From the NCBI GenBank assembly GCA_025603075.1, contig MU626540.1:1-21638 (forward strand): a stretch of 21,638 bases of DNA, written 5' to 3'. The notes under the pieces are model-generated. The model was given only the letters and a program-made list of their open reading frames with translations. It did no database searches and was not told the DNA's origin. Of the stretch, positions 20,431 through 21,638 are shown piece after piece. Positions within the stretch are counted from its first letter, which is position 1. Every line of letters begins with the position of its first letter. The stretch is from Neoconidiobolus thromboides FSU 785. Lineage: Eukaryota > Entomophthoromycota > Entomophthoromycetes > Entomophthorales > Neoconidiobolaceae. Both the position numbers and the translations under genes were made by a program.

Positions 20431-20467
20431 CTAAAATATGTTAGTCTAAAATATGTTAGTCTAAAAT
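20431..20467. repeat. 15-bp tandem repeat, two and a half units
   Basis: CTAAAATATGTTAGT occurs twice in perfect tandem, followed by a partial third unit CTAAAAT. It is probably replication slippage in AT-rich DNA. Confidence 0.8.
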
Positions 20468-20601
20468 CCCTCTTTCAAGCAAAAGTTATTTTTAGCTTAA
20501 TATGCCTATATATTAAAAAACAAATTATAGTAAATAACTTTACTATAATTGGAAAGCTTTGGAATTTTTTTACTTAAATGATTACTTATTTTGTGTTTCT
20601 A

Positions 20602-20865
20602 TTGCCATAGGTTTATAATAGCAATATGAATATTTAAATTGAACCTTGAAACTATAAAGTATTTGATCAGTAAAAAATTTACCAATCTCATAAAGGATTC
20701 TGTTAATCAGCGCCCTTTTAGTTCTCCTTGGATGGTCAAAACTATACATCTATATAATTTAAAATCCCTTAATTTCAAAACAAAATCACCACTTGTTCCT
20801 TTAGGATGAATATACTTGAAAAAACCACACGCCAGGCTGTCTTTTTTGTTAACTATATAATGCTC
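20602..20865 (-). pseudogene. decayed reading frame with one in-frame TGA
   Basis: 88 minus-strand codons in one frame from 20865 to 20602, bounded by TAA and TAG, with a single TGA at 20707-20709. The first 52 codons read like protein (DSLACGFFKYIHPKGTSGDF, then VLKLRDFKLYRC). The remainder after the TGA is less convincing. No start codon or family is recognised. Like the 11.4-11.8 kb frame, it is broken by TGA rather than by a frameshift. Confidence 0.3.
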
Positions 20866-20988
20866 TTATTCTTTATTTTCATAATCTAAATGCATAACAA
20901 ATATCCCTTACCTTTGACATAGATGATTGTCTAAATTTTTTTGAGGCAGGGTTATAACTCAATAACAAAATATTAAAACAAATAACAT

Positions 20989-21093
20989 TATAGGGATGCA
21001 TTTTTGGGCTCAAGAATTTTACTAATAAATTTTCCACTTAAATAGCGCTTAAAAAATGGAAAAAGTAATGAAATCAAAAAAACACTTCCTTAT
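20989..21093 (+). mobile_element. MITE copy 7
   Basis: A 105-bp forward copy from TATAGGGATG to CACTTCCTTA, with TA at both ends. The interior has CAAGAATTTTACTAATAAAT, TAGCGCTTAAAAAATGG and AAAGTAATGAAAT, so it is diverged only at its termini. Confidence 0.8.
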
Positions 21094-21268
21094 GTTACAC
21101 TAAAGAGTATTTTATTTTTGTTAGCTGTTTTGTTTATACTCAAAAACAAGTAGTAATATATACTAAGTGAAGCATTGTTAAAATCTCATTTTCTAATCGA
21201 AGATTAATACATTTAATTTTTTTAAATAGAGCATTTGGAGTAGCATTTATCAACTGAAACATATAAGA

Positions 21269-21284
21269 TATAGGGATGTCCAAG
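21269..21284 (+). mobile_element. MITE copy 8, left end only, cut by an LTR
   Basis: TATAGGGATG is identical to the left end of copy 7 about 280 bp upstream. It is followed after six bases by the terminus of the second LTR. Only 16 bp are visible, so this could be chance; the remainder would lie beyond the LTR, outside the window. Confidence 0.35.
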
Positions 21285-21638
21285 TGTGAAATCTGGTACT
21301 CAGGGTTTGGGGTCAAGAACAGCTATTGCTGGGTTGACTACACTATAATTCGAAAGGTCTTAGTTTATGTGACTAAGATAGACTTAGATTATGAGGAATA
21401 GCACGTAATAGGTTACAAACTATATAAGACAAATAGAATAGACAATACTAATGTAAAATCTACGTAAAATACTATTAAGTAAACTTAGTGGCTTTATTAA
21501 ATGTACGAGATATCAGGGAATAATTCAGTTAAAAAGCCTCGAACTACTATACTCTGTAAACTCTTTTATACTCTGAAAAGTATAAATATCAAAATGAGAA
21601 GATGATATTCTTTTGGATGGAGCTAGAAATTCTCATAA
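21285..21638 (-). mobile_element. LTR copy B (inverted, runs off the window)
   Basis: Read on the minus strand, this matches LTR copy A along most of its length, in the same order: TATAAAAGAG (21561-21570), TTAATAAAGC (21491-21500), a near-identical block containing TCTATTCTATTTGTCTTATA, and the terminus ATTTCACA at 21292-21285. It is diverged by many point differences and small indels, so the two copies are not from one recent event. The far end is outside the window, so whether it is a solo LTR or the edge of a longer element is unknown. Confidence 0.8.

Noticed and set aside
1-21638. CRISPR array or bacterial operon structures
   Set aside because: The repeats are MITEs, LTRs or coding tandem repeats, and the genes carry spliceosomal introns, so the DNA is eukaryotic.
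2144-21638. The two LTR copies as the ends of one full-length retrotransposon
   Set aside because: They are in opposite orientations, strongly diverged, and separated by unrelated host genes.

Overview
The window looks like nuclear DNA of an AT-rich fungus, probably an early-diverging lineage. The fungal evidence is a homoaconitase gene (lysine made by the alpha-aminoadipate route), a gene for the fungal mitoribosomal protein mL60, and very short spliceosomal introns of 43-51 bp with GT...AG ends and TACTAAT/AACTAAC-like branch sites. Composition and intron style would suit a Conidiobolus-type genome, but that is a guess; no marker here fixes the genus.

Layout, left to right. 1-2.9 kb holds no gene: a head-to-head pair of about 100-bp MITEs, a third MITE, and a 462-bp solo LTR that appears to sit inside a fourth MITE. 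A tRNA-Ile(AAT) follows at 2.9 kb. A 780-residue SulP sulfate-permease-like gene occupies 3.3-5.65 kb on the minus strand. A 3-kb gene-free stretch leads to a three-exon cytochrome P450 (8.8-10.4 kb), with a MITE on each side. A decayed minus-strand reading frame ends 48 bp before the start codon of a two-exon beta-tubulin gene (11.85-13.27 kb). A three-exon mL60 gene (minus, about 14.4-14.8 kb) and a four-exon homoaconitase gene (plus, 15.4-17.6 kb) diverge from a 603-bp intergenic region, which carries a perfect Gcn4/CPC1-type site 14 bp before a TATA box on the homoaconitase side. Convergent with homoaconitase is a small secreted protein made of nine RRHRRDE-led repeats that looks like a Kex2-processed peptide precursor. 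From 18.3 kb to the end the DNA is a graveyard: pieces of reading frame, a stop-riddled MutL-homologue-like pseudogene, another decayed frame, two further MITEs, and a second LTR copy, inverted relative to the first, running off the window.

The intact genes are unrelated housekeeping or metabolic loci with no operon-like logic. The most original items are the repeat peptide precursor and the small TA-flanked MITE family, which accounts for about eight insertions here and may be a recurrent landing site for the LTR element. Three decayed frames keep their phase and are broken only by stop codons, which suggests gene death by point mutation.
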